From: Rutstroemia sp. NJR-2017a BVV2
Lineage: Eukaryota; Ascomycota; Leotiomycetes; Helotiales; Rutstroemiaceae
Assembly (NCBI GenBank): GCA_002946415.1
Contig: NJPS01000039.1
Span: 248,001-312,000, forward strand
Direction: 5' to 3'
DNA: 64,000 nt
Shown one piece after another: positions 1-10,960 of this stretch. The position numbers and the translations under genes were made by a program. Positions within the stretch are counted from its first letter, which is position 1. Each line of letters begins with the position of its first letter. The notes below the pieces were generated by a model, which saw only the letters and a list, made by a program, of their open reading frames with translations, made no database searches and was not told the origin of the DNA.

Positions 1-930
1 TACGTTGTAGGGTTGCTGGATACCTAACTATTGCTTACTTTGCCTGCGCTCTAGCTGTCGTCTTGCTTGGGCGTATTTTGTGTTCTGTAGATTGTCGGAT
101 GCTCGCTTTCGTTCTTGCTCACGCTCATGCTCATCCTCGCGCTCACTTGCCTTACTCACTCCTCTCTTACTCACCCATCACTAAGATACCTCTTACATGG
201 TACTTGCTCGGTCGTTGCCTACTTTTTTTTTGCCGCTAGCTACCTGATCTGAACCCCATTCTGAAATTCCTCAGCACCTAGCACCTCGCACCTGGCACCT
301 CGCACCTCGCACCCAGCACCCAGCACCCAGCACCCAGCACCTAGCCACATGGTTTATGGTAAGAGCAGTGGGCACCGACAGTGATTGACACACCAATGAT
401 GAGTGTATTGTGCTGGAAAAGGAAATACCTAATTCATTAAAACAGGCAGGCTAACGCAATTGAATTAAATGCAGAGCGTGCGCTAGACTCAAAGAAGAGC
501 GTGAAATGTGGAAGGTGTGTTCAAGGTTTCCTCTGACCAGTACATTTTCTACATTTTTCCCTACTTCCCCCATCCCATCCCATCCCATCCATGCCTAGTC
601 AGTTAGACACTCATCATTAATAAAATCCAAGTCAAACTTTCTGCTCTTTCGCCTGTTCTCTTCCCCTTCTTTCTCTCGCTCCCTTCCCTTCCTTCCCTTT
701 ACCCTTCCCCATTCAATCTGAAGCCTTGACCTTGGGCCTTGAGTCTTGCTTAAGCCTTTTCGCCGTGTTGCTGCTTGCAAGGTTCCTGCACCTTACAGAA
801 CCCTTCCCTTCCCTTCCACTTCCACTTCCACCTTCCCTCCCTCCCCATCAGGTCCCATACCGTAAGGTTCCCAAAGACTAAAGGGAAATAAATCCTTACC
901 TGGATTTTTAAATAATACTTAAAAACTTAG
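1..930. other. Leader/promoter region of the RGS gene, no gene seen
   Basis: No credible ORF is seen. The stretch is pyrimidine-rich on the + strand, with long CT and CCTT runs around 540-560, 640-720 and 800-845, as is common in leaders and promoters of fungal regulatory genes. It holds a 7-bp minisatellite at 273-342, listed separately. A short minus-strand ORF at 595-780 is low-complexity Lys/Glu/Arg and looks like the shadow of the pyrimidine tract. The left part may belong to a gene beyond the window edge. Confidence 0.5.
273..342. repeat. 7-bp minisatellite (GCACCT/GCACCC units)
   Basis: About ten head-to-tail 7-bp units of the form agcacct, cgcacct, ggcacct or agcaccc occupy these 70 bases. 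The last units are the most uniform (agcaccc repeated). It lies about 590 bp upstream of the RGS start codon, so it is in the promoter or 5' leader. Confidence 0.85.
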
Positions 931-3795
931 ATGGCTCTCTCATCTTCCATTCCACCCCACACGACCAGCCAAACCACCGAACCCAGCCAAACCTTCCAAA
1001 CCACTCAAACCGCCAAAAGCACAAGCACAAGCACCACATCGGCCTCCACCACCGCTGCCACTACGACCACCGCTACTGACACCACTACTGCGAATAGAAC
1101 GCCCTTCGAGAAATCTAAAACTCCTAAACCCACTTCGTCATCAGTAGTATCATCGTCAGATCCAATTTCAAATTCAGGCTCAGGCTCAGGCCCAGATCCA
1201 GATTTGGATTCCGATCCAAATTCACCCAGCACCAGCAAAACTAAAAAAACTCCAATATCCACATCCATTTCCACCTCCACCTCCACTTCCACTTCCGCTT
1301 CCATTTCAACCCTCACCACCACCACCACATCGGTTCCTTCCTCACCTACTACTACTACTACCACCACCACCACCAATACTAGTACTAGTACGACTGCTGC
1401 TGCCTCTCCTGCTATATCCTTTTCAGCCTCGAACCAACTTCTGTACTCACACTCATCTTCATCCTCCACTGCATCACCACTACACCACACCCGCATACCT
1501 ACAAAGCAGCCTTCTACTTCCTCGCTCCCTCCATTAGACGAAGAAGTACCGCAGCGTACGGCCAAGAACACCACTCGCCCGCTAACAATCAATTCCAAAT
1601 CCTCTTTGCTTGTCCGCGATTCGCCATCAAAGGAAAATTTAATTGACCGTCTTTCTAATAATCCCACCCCAAATCCCGCCGGCAATACCTTGAAACAACA
1701 CCGTCAGTCAACTAGTTCGTTGAGGCAAAACAGCTTGTTCACATTGGCTGCATTGGCTCGAGATAAAACTACCAGTGCTATTGCGAGCTTAGCTGAACCT
1801 TCATTACGCTCACGCTCGTCGACAAATACCTTTTCGGATCCAAACGCAGATCAAACCACTCCTTTGAGAAATATCAACAATAGGTCAAGGTCGGCTGAGT
1901 CGGTTGCGAGCATTCGAGATCAACCCGCCCTCTCTCTTTCCGCTAACGACGACGACTCGATACCGGCAAGTTCGAACAGGAAATCGGATATCCCGTCTTC
2001 GAGTTTCTTTAGCCGTCGTCAGTCGTTGCTAGGCACGAATCCACCTTCACAGGCGTATTCGAATACTGCCGCCGATACCCCTCCTTTGATCTCCCCATCA
2101 CGCCAATCAATAAATACCAGCAAGATGCACCAAACTTCGTCGCGCTTGTTGCGCATGACAAGTGATGATCGGCCTTTTACAAGAGTACGTAGTGGACATG
2201 TCTAGATGCAGTTCGAGTGGTACAACGTTCATGCTAACTCTCAAGCTAGGACTTCAAAGATTTATTCGCGACGCTGGTAGTCAGTCTGCCTCTGGCAGCA
2301 CATCGCATACGACTAACAAGAGTCGACCATTCATTTCTTTCAGAGGAGGCAATCAACAACTTAGGTTCATTAAAATTCTCGCAGTCAAATCGTATGCCGG
2401 ACCCGAAAGATCCCTCTCGTATTGTTACTACAACCACGACAACAACTTTCTCTATGGCTCGGGAGATGGCCCGCTCCGTATGCCAGCGTTTCTTAGACGC
2501 ACGCTTCATTGAGTCAGCGGATGGAAAACAGGCGAAGGAATTCACCATGAAGGGGTCCATATGGCAGCTAACACCGAAGGGTATACACGTTTTGGACAGA
2601 TTTTGTTCGAGAAACGGTATTCAACAAAGACATGTCACAGAATTAGTCACTTCACCGAGAAACACCATGCAACTCGTTATCTTAGAAAGAGAACCTGCTA
2701 CTGACAAGCTATCTTCGGATCGAGGCACAATTGAAGTCATCTTCCGTAGATTTGTGGGCACAAACGGACCAAACATCAAGACCAGCACAACGTCAGCTGA
2801 TTCGGATTCCTTGAGCGAATATAAGGATGGTATCGCTGGTGTAAGAATGGCAGGAGAGCGTAAAGTTGGATCGCCACCAAGAACCGTGTACCAAACATTT
2901 ACAGGAAAAGCAGCCTGTGACTGGCTGATGGATTGTTGTACGACGGTGGACAGACGTGAAACAACAGAGGTTGCCTCGCTGTTCTTGGAATTCGAGCTAA
3001 TCTGGTGCGTTCAGCCTGACAGACAGTATCAGCAACAATTGCCTCCTTCAGACAAGGAAAAAGATTTCCGATTTCAGCCAACAAAGCACGCCTTCTACCA
3101 ACTGACTCAGAAGGGCAAGGACGTGATCAACATGACATCAAGAGAACGCACATCGGAAAGTGAGGGCACTTCGTCAATTGCTGCCAGAGCAGGAGTTTCC
3201 CGCGATTCGAACACTCAGAAATTAGACAAGATCCTGAACGACCCAGCTCTTCGCCTGCTTTTCCGCGAAAATCTACGGGATACGCATTGCGAAGAGAACT
3301 TGTCTTTCTATGTGGATGTTGAGGAATTTTTGAAGTCCTGCAGAGCGGCGGTTAGAAGTGCAACCGCGAATGGTGGCAAGAGTGCAAACCTTGATTCTGT
3401 CAAGGAAACAATGGCTTCGGCATACGGCATTTACAATGCATTCTTGGCTCCTGGATCTCCTTGTGAACTCAACATTGATCACCTGCTCAGAAATCAACTC
3501 GCTACAAGAATGACGAAAGCTGTTGGTCAGGATGCTGCGATGGTGGAGAGTCTGAAAGAGGTCACCAAGTTGTTCGAAGAGGCTCAGCTCTCGGTTTTCA
3601 AGTTGATGGCTAGTGTAAGTGGAGGTCAATTTCTCTACCTTTTATTTTGCTAATAATGTGCAGGACTCCGTACCTAAATTCATGAAGAGCTCCAAATACG
3701 AACAGACGCTTAAGAATTACGATTTTGATTCGGTCTCTCCCAATGGCCCAAGATTCAACTTGCCCGAACGAAGCGCCAGCATATCGAACAGATAG
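931..3795 (+). CDS. flbA: FlbA/Sst2-type regulator of G-protein signalling (two DEP domains + RGS)
   Basis: RGS proteins of this type speed up GTP hydrolysis on a G-alpha subunit and so dampen heterotrimeric G-protein signalling. In aspergilli FlbA controls the switch from growth to conidiation. I join three exons: 931-2184, 2250-3614 and 3664-3795, with both introns in phase 0 (donors GTACGT and GTAAGT). The protein is 916 aa. Residues 1-400 are Ser/Thr/Pro-rich low complexity. Residues about 419-540 form the first DEP (fungal-DR) region, containing KGSIWQLTPKGIHVLDRF. A second DEP lies at about 630-720 (KAACDWLMD). The RGS box runs from about 739 to 900 (LRLLFRENLRDTHCEENLSF) and closes in the last exon (VPKFMKSSKYEQTL). 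The protein is longer than I remember for A. nidulans FlbA, mainly through the N-terminus. The start is the first in-frame ATG. Family assignment is firm; orthology is inferred. Confidence 0.93.
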
Positions 3796-5802
3796 CAATT
3801 AGAAGTCCGCGAAAAGGTTCTTCGACATTCCAAATCTTTCGAGTATTGGGGACGTCTCCATCAACCATGGGCTCCAGCAGTACAAATACTTCGAGGAAAA
3901 TCACCTCGATCGCGGCATTAGCTCCAGTGATCAACTCGCTACTAGCAGTTGCATAGATTCTCTTCGCGGCCCGTTTGGATTGGGTTCGTGGTTGTGCGAG
4001 TTACTGGATATGATATGACTAAGTCTGCCGCCATTTGAGACTGGAGCTCGAATATCGACTAGCGACCGTTTGCTTGTATCAAACATGCATAGGACGGAGC
4101 GCTGTGTCTATTACTACCTTTTTCCTTCGTCTTTTCCTTTGTTCTAATCGCGAGCTCGGCATTGCATAATCGACATGTACATAGCATTCCTGGCGTTGGG
4201 TGATGGGGGGTGTTCATCTAGATGGGGGAGAGACTAAAACGTCCTTTGCATATTCCAAACTCTTTTTTTTATCCCACTTTTGCTTGTTTAGTTTACCTCT
4301 TCTTTCTTTCTCCTCTTCTGCATCCTAGCTAAATCATTACACGACGAAATGATGGAAAAGGGAAATAGAAGGGAAAAGACAAAGATTGGGGAGGTCGAAA
4401 AGCAAAAAGAATGAATGGAACGATCGAATGAACGCACGTATGCCCTAGGATATACTACCTCTTTATTTTTCCTGTTCTTGTCTTTTTTCTTTTCTTTTAG
4501 TATTATTTTTTCCTGTTGATTGGTCACAAAAGAGAGAGCGCGAGCCTTTTTTTGGGGTGGAAAGAAAAGGGAGGTTGGGCTGGCTGGTGGGTGGGTTGGT
4601 TGGTTGCGGGGAAAAGACTGGACACGGGGCGGGGGACGTCTTGGTTTTGTTTATGAAGGCACATAACATACATGCATGGCATTGGTTATTTGATATTGGG
4701 CAAAGCGAGCGTTTGTCGTTGTTGTGCAAGATATCCCGTGGATAAAATGTTGTTATTCGTTGGTTTTGGTTCTTTTATTCTTTTTAACTTGTTGGTTTTT
4801 TGGAAGTTTTCTTGTTGGGTTGGGGGCCCAAATATAAAATTAGGAGGGGGAGGAGGAGGGGTTCGGAACATGAATAAAGAGGGGTGTGGGAAGACCCGAG
4901 GAGGGATGTAAGAAGATGGATGATATGATGGGTGATGGTAGAGGGGAGAACATACATACACTTACACTTAGTATAGTGAGATGAGATGGGATGAGATGGT
5001 AGTGAGGGTTGTACTTAGATGGAAGACAGAGACGGACATGGAGATGAATAAACAGACCCACCTACACATCCACAAACAAACACACATAAATGAATAAATG
5101 AATAAATGAAAGAAGGGTTTATCCTGAATTTACCTCTCTTTACTTGATGCTTGATCGAGTTGTATGGCTTTCATGGTGATGATGATGAGGACTATGATGG
5201 GAATGGTGGTGTTGTGGTTGGTGATGGTGATGGGAAATTTCTAGTGACGAAGACTGGCACGATGCAGGAGGAGGCACTGAGCGGCTGGCATAGAGCGGTT
5301 GTTGGTGTTGGCCATGATAGATGGCTGGTTAGGGGAGTAGCCTGAGGTGTGGTGATAAAGATGCGTGCATATATATATATGGCGAAGGATGGACGGTTGT
5401 GTTCTGCTCTGCTCTGCTTGAGTGGAAGTTGGAGTTGGAGGTTCTGTCTCTTTCAGATATAGCGGCCAGTATGACTTTGTTTATCATGTGCTATGAATCA
5501 GATCACATTACCCCTCTGCTAAACCTCGTACATACCATTTTCTTCGGATAGTTTTCTTTTCTTCTCTTTCTGTCCGGCTATCTATAGGTACTTTCTTTCT
5601 GTTCATTCTTCCCTACTTGCTATCATCCTATCCTTCCCCTCTTTCTTTCCTACCACTTGTCCTTCCCCCTTCTCCCCTCCTCATCCTCCCCCCCCCCCTT
5701 CTTCCTCCCTTCCCCATTTTCCTTCCTATCCATAACCCCTCCTATCACACCTCTATCCCATCACCTATCCATCCGTCCCTACAACCGACCAACAAACCTA
5801 AC
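3796..5802. other. Intergenic region between two convergent genes, no gene seen
   Basis: This holds the 3' flanks of the RGS gene (+) and the ZNG1 gene (-). Sequence quality is mixed: G-rich runs at 4600-4640 and 4840-4880, ATGAATAA repeats near 5085-5110, a short (AT)n at 5371-5380, and pyrimidine tracts at 5610-5720. Short ORFs in several frames (for example 4463-4729, 4686-4961, 5617-6063) are low complexity and lack recognisable domains. Confidence 0.5.
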
Positions 5803-7970
5803 CTAACACCTCCCCACCACCTCCCTCATAAAACTTTCCATCAACACCTCCTCCAAACCCCGGATCCCGGTCCCGATCAGCACGATCTTGCCGCCTTCGT
5901 CGCGCCATTCGAGGTCTTTTTCTTTTTCTATTTGCTGTTCCCTTTGTTCTTCTATTTCCTGTTCCCGCTTATGTTGCGTTTGTGCTGCGGATTGAGGCTG
6001 TGGTTGAGATGGAGCCGCATCCAAGATCTCGAAGATCTCCCGCACGCCTTGGATGATTTTTAGGGTTGGGGGGTGGGTGTCGTTGCCGGTGATGGGGAGA
6101 CGCGCTTTGAGGCGGTGGATGGAGAGGGGGGTGGGTTGGGGTTGTGAGGTGGAGGGGTTGGTGGTGGGGAGGAGGGATTGTGAGGTGGAGGAAGGGATCT
6201 GAGAGTCCCAGAGGAGAGAGCGGAGCCAGGCATCGAGAGGGGTGTGGAAGGACGGGGAGAGGGGAGGGACGCTGAGGGTTACGGTGGAGATGGCCTGGGG
6301 GTGATTAGTGGCTGGGTTGGGATAGGGTGGGTGAATGGTGGGGTTGGAGGGGGGGTAAGAGTTTCGGGGAATGGGGAAGGGGAGTGGGGGTTGATGATTT
6401 TGTGGAATAGGAGGCAGGGGTGAAGGATGGAGAGGGAAGGAAGGGAGAGGAATAGGCTATAGAAAAGAGACGGAAAAAGTGGATGGATATGAATTGGAAT
6501 AATGAAAGAAAGGGGTGCCGAAAGGGGAAAGGGGGAAAAGGGGGAAAGGGGAGCGCAAGAGCAACGGGAAAGTGAAAAGGAAAAGACAAGAAAAGATGAA
6601 GCGAGAATAGGAAAAGCAAAAAAAGGAAGAGAAGAAATGAAGCGAAAACGGGGAAAAAGATAAAAAAAACACTCACAGGATCCAAATGACTATGTCCCTT
6701 CGCCTGCACATCCTCCACATCAACCCTATCATAAGCATGCAAATCCAACAAAAACCCCTCCAATTCAGGCACCTTCCCCCGCTCCGTAACACACATCTTC
6801 GCCGACCCATTTATCGCTCTAATCCTCTGCTTCACGCGCTCCAGTTCCTCGGCGCTTACCAAATCGCTTTTGTTCAGCACGAGCACGTCCGCGTGGCTGA
6901 TTTGTAGATGCGCGGTGGTGAGGTGGGGGGTGGTGTGCTGCTGGTCCTCGGGCGGAGAGGGCGCGTCCAGGGACCGCAGGATGTTGTGGCAATCGATTAG
7001 GGTTACGATGCCGTCGAGGTAGATGGTGCTGCCGAGGCCTTCGTCCACCCAGAAGAGGGGGGCGAGGTTGCCCGGGTCGGCGAGCCCGGTGGTTTCCAGG
7101 AGGATGTAATCGAAGAAACCGCGTTTTTCCATTAGTTGTTCGATGGCGTTGACGCCGGTGTCTCTGGGTGGGGAGGGGGTTAGTGGGGTGAGGGTGGAGT
7201 GTGGAGGGCGGATGGTGGGGGGTGAAGGTGAAGGTGGTGGTGGTGGTGGTGGTGGAGAGATAGAGGGGGCTAATAAAGTGAGGACGGAGGGGTATAGGGG
7301 ATACGGGGGAGGGAGCGAGGGTTGGAGAGGGTAGGCGAGGATGTGCTGGAGGGAAAAAGGGGGGTGTTTAGAATGGGAAGGGTTAAGGGGAGAATAGCCG
7401 GAATATAGAGCCAGAGAAAGAGGGCAGTTACTTCACCGAACAACATAAACATCCATTACCAACTTCGAGCCATTCTTCAACTTGCTCCCCGCCTTTACTA
7501 ACGGTGAGGGACTTTTCGATATCGACAGCTGCAGGGATATCATCATCAGACTTGTCTGTGAAGATGCAGGGTATTGTCCTCAGATTCGTTCCATGGAGAT
7601 ATGGATAGATCACTTGATCCGTATATTTTTACTCACAGTCACCGAACTCTACAAAACTTATTAGCCAGTTTCTCCTGTACTTGAAATAGAATATGCTACA
7701 TTACCATTCAATATAACAGCTATTTTCTTTCCATGCTGCTCATTCAGAATGTAATTCATCAACGTTGTCTTTCCCGCCCCAAGGTACCCTGTTTGGAAGG
7801 GAGATATAAATAAGTCATCTGATCTGATCCTTTGGGTTTTGTGACATCTTACCTGTGACGATTGTGATTGGTACTTTGGGTCGCTTTGGTTCTTCCACTA
7901 CCTTTGCATCCCCAGTGGTTTCTTTCCCCTCTACATCCACCAGCATGGGAATATCATCGTCTTCATCCAT
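5803..7970 (-). CDS. ZNG1: COG0523/CobW-family zinc-chaperone GTPase (ZNG1-like)
   Basis: This is a G3E P-loop GTPase. Eukaryotic ZNG1 proteins transfer zinc to methionine aminopeptidase in a GTP-dependent way. Exons on the minus strand are 7970-7853, 7788-7705, 7648-7637, 7528-7432, 7163-6677 and 6294-5803, giving 429 aa with consistent phases. Visible motifs are the Walker A loop GYLGAGKTT, the NEFGDSVDIEKSL switch segment, the metal-binding [10 protein letters not shown] (CxCC) motif, the Walker-B-like [11 protein letters not shown], and the base motif LNKSDL. The C-terminal CobW_C region ends in [12 protein letters not shown]. The third exon is only 12 nt. The last intron (382 nt) is a long pyrimidine tract on the coding strand. 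The ORF remains open upstream of 7970 but contains no further [12 protein letters not shown] matches the family's usual start. It is divergent from mob3. Confidence 0.9.
6420..6666. repeat. Strand-asymmetric purine tract inside the last ZNG1 intron
   Basis: The + strand here is almost entirely A and G, with GGGGAAAGGGGGAAAAGG-type runs around 6525-6550. The coding (minus) strand is therefore polypyrimidine. It fills most of the 382-nt intron 6295-6676. Such tracts can form triplex (H-DNA), but that is inference. Confidence 0.6.
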
Positions 7971-8423
7971 GTTGAATTCAGGAAACCGATCGTGCAGCAA
8001 ATCCTTAGCAGTCCGTTTGCTCTCTTGAAAGTCTGTGAAGTCGAAAATCCTGGTACAAATCCCAACCGCAGCCTTGTCAATCAACTGCCCTGGCACCTGC
8101 TCTAACCTGACCTCATTTTAGCGCACAGCCCCACCTGCTATCATTGGCTAACGCGAAAGAGCTGAAGAAATCAGCGCGTACGGAGGGCAGAAAAGCAGTG
8201 CCGCTGCAGGAAATTGAATTTCTTAGGTATTCTTAGCTTGCTGCTATCACCCCAGCAGATCAGCATCCTCAACATCCCAAACTGGGTTATGTGTCAAGCA
8301 TCGCTGCAACAACCCAGATCCGCAAATTCGCAAAAAGCGCAAACACGGGATACAAAACCTGGCATATGTGAACGCGCCTAGGACTAGGGGATCGTTTTAT
8401 CACACAACAGTGAAAAAGAGGCC
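7971..8423. promoter_or_regulatory. Divergent ZNG1/mob3 intergenic region
   Basis: About 450 bp separate two divergently transcribed start codons, so both promoters should lie here. On the ZNG1 side an upstream ATG on the minus strand (near 8116) opens a four-codon uORF ending at TAG. No clear TATA box is seen. Confidence 0.5.
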
Positions 8424-10321
8424 ATGATGTCGCTGCCTCCAAGCTCTCCACGGCTCCCCAGCCCGCCGCCTCCTACCGAAATTCAAATTGGCCCAAAGTC
8501 CCCTTCGTTAGGTAGCGCAGCTTCAAATCAGGAGCAGATGGTTGAACAAGGTATTATAGAGAGTAATGCTGGGCGAAGGATACGTCCGGGAACAAAAGCT
8601 GCGGATATGGCAGCTGGACCCCCTCTTGTACCTTTGAGTGAGGTTCGTACACATCCTACCATCCATCCCTCCTGAGCTCCGCTGCAGTCGCATATGTCTC
8701 CTTATCATGCAGCTAATAAAATGTATAGCTCGACTCAGCATTCCAACTCCAAGAACATCTCAAAGCGCTCCATTACCACCATACCAAGCCTCCCAATTCC
8801 GACCACACCATCCCCATAAACCGCGAATCCGCCACGGTAATCGCGACTCCTCCCTCCGGCCTCGACCAAGCTCTCTGGCTGTACGAGCTCTGCCGCTTCC
8901 TAATCAACAAATGCAACGATCTAATCATCGGATTCCTCTTTGACGATCCTCCATGCTCTGCAAGCACCTGTCCCGAAATGCGCGCCTCGGAATGGCAATT
9001 CCTATGCGCCGTGCACGAATCCCCAAAGAGTTGTTGCGCCATCGATTACTGCTGTCATACGCTGGATTGGGCGACGAATATTGTCACGAGCCAGAAGATC
9101 TTCCCCAGTCGGTTGAGTCTGGGCGCCGGTGATGCGATGGATGATAGAGGGGCGGGTGTCAAACATCTGATTAATATCTTCAGACGCCTGCACCGCATAT
9201 TTGCGCACGCGTGGTTCCAGCACAGAGGGGTGTTTTGGCAGGTGGAAGGGCAGACGGGGTTATATGTACTGTTTAAGACGGTATGTGATATGCACGAGCT
9301 TTTGTCGCCTGAGAACTACAAGTTGCCGCCAGAAGCGGAGGGACTGGAGAGTGTAGCAGAAGAGAAGGCTCCGCTTGTAACGTCTATTATGAAAGGTGGG
9401 GAAGGAAAAGGGGGCCTGGGAGCTACAGATGACTTCTTGGGTGTGGGAAGGAACAATACAAGGAGACATATTAGACAGTCGCCTTCAGTGGGGTCAGCGA
9501 TTACGACGGTTCAGGAGTCTGACGAGGAGGACCCAGATGTTACATCGAGGTTGCTTGATTTAGGTATTACAACGGGTGAGCGGGACGAGGACAATGAGAC
9601 GGAAGCGGAGGTGCCGGTAATTGTGGAGTCTTTCGAGGAGGTGGATGAAAATCACGATATGGAGACCAACGGCGATGGAGAGCATGAAGCGGAAACCCAC
9701 GAGCTAGAAATAGGATCGGACGTGTCGCATCCTGATGAAGATACCGACACGGTTATTCAAATAGGTTCGAAAGCAGACTCCACAGGGTCGTGGGATCGAA
9801 TGTCTGGTGACTCGCTAGGCGATAAGCCTGAGACTGAGGAAGACGAAAGAGCAGACGACGATGATGATAGACCAGTAACGGTTATCGGAATTTCGAAAGA
9901 TTCTGACTCATCAGATACAAAGGACGGAGGGGATGACGAGGAAGAAGAAGAAGATGACGATGATGACGAAAAGGAAGAGAGCCCGTCGGACGAGAAATCT
10001 TCAGCAGCCCCAGAATCAGAAGACTTATCTCCAACCACAATCCCAACAGATGATTTCGATACCGAGCCTTCAACCTTTCTGAACCCGGAAACTCCCCCAG
10101 AAGAACTCCCCGAGGAGACTTCAAGTCAAGTTAAGGCAAATGAAGAATCCCCGCTCAAGGATACGAAAAATGAGAAGGTCGCGTCGGATGATGAAGATGA
10201 CGACGATGAAGATAATGAGGAAGACGAAGATGGAGACGAGGACAACGAGGAAGAGGAAGCTGATGAGAAGGAGGTTGAGAAGAAGGAAGCTGAAAGGAAA
10301 GAGGATGAATCAAAAGCATGA
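8424..10321 (+). CDS. mob3: MOB3/phocein-family protein with long acidic C-terminal tail
   Basis: Phocein/MOB3 is a subunit of the STRIPAK complex, which in filamentous ascomycetes controls hyphal fusion and fruiting-body development. Two exons, 8424-8642 and 8729-10321 (phase 0), give 603 aa. The Mob fold spans about residues 74-280. The zinc ligands are visible as C-x4-C at 149/154 (CSASTC) and H-x4-H at 228/233 (HRIFAH). The following WFQHRGVFWQVEGQTGLYVLF is typical of the phocein branch; MOB1/MOB2 look different. Residues about 290-603 are a tail dominated by Asp and Glu with Ser, ending in Lys/Glu repeats. The first ATG of an ATGATG pair was chosen. The N-terminal 73 residues are Pro/Ser-rich and likely disordered. 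Confidence 0.9.
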
Positions 10322-10960
10322 TATGAATTCAACGAAACATTAATCTTTCCATTTCCATTCTCTCCTCTACTTCTTCTTTTTCAATACACCTCCTTCTTCT
10401 TCTTCACTTCTCTTCCTGTCTTAAATTTTCCCTTCTCATTTTCGTCTGACTACACTTTTTTCCATGCATCCTTTCATTTTCGTCGATCTTCCGCTCAGGG
10501 CACCGCACTAAAATGGAAATGGAGGGGTATGGTATGCGTAGGGCGGGGCGGGGCGGAGAAGGATATCACATCATGTGGAAAAAAGATATTGGGAACAGAA
10601 CCAAACAACAAACTTTCTACTTGTACTTTTAAGATACCCCTTAGATAAAAAATTAATGGAAAAAGGGAGAATTTATACTGTTAAGATATACTTGGCAATA
10701 TAATGACATTGAGTTGTGCCATGGAAATAAATGTGTTGGGTGGGATAAAGAAGGTGTTTTCTCTCAGGAAACCAAAATCTGCATGATTCTATCCTATGCT
10801 GCGCTTCCTTAGGTTACAGCGCCCGACGTCCTCAGTCTATTACACGCAGAAACGACGCATATCTATAATCTCCCCCACCGCGTGACACTTTCCCCCTCCT
10901 ATTCCCCAACATAAAACACCACCCCGCAACCAACCACCTCCCCCCCCCCAATCCATTCCC
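10322..10960. other. Convergent 3' flanks of mob3 and the L2HGDH gene
   Basis: No gene is seen. The left part is a TTC/CTT-rich 3' UTR-like tract (10340-10440). GGGCGGGGCGGGGCGG occurs near 10540-10556. The right end is C-rich (10880-10955), just downstream of the minus-strand stop codon at 10961. Confidence 0.5.

Noticed and set aside
1005..1685. 226-codon ORF on the minus strand, Val/Glu-rich
   Set aside because: It is the antisense of the Ser/Thr low-complexity first exon of the RGS gene; composition alone keeps it open and it has no domain.
9757..10332. Ser-rich minus-strand ORFs
   Set aside because: They are shadows of the acidic GAx/GAy-rich tail of MOB3.
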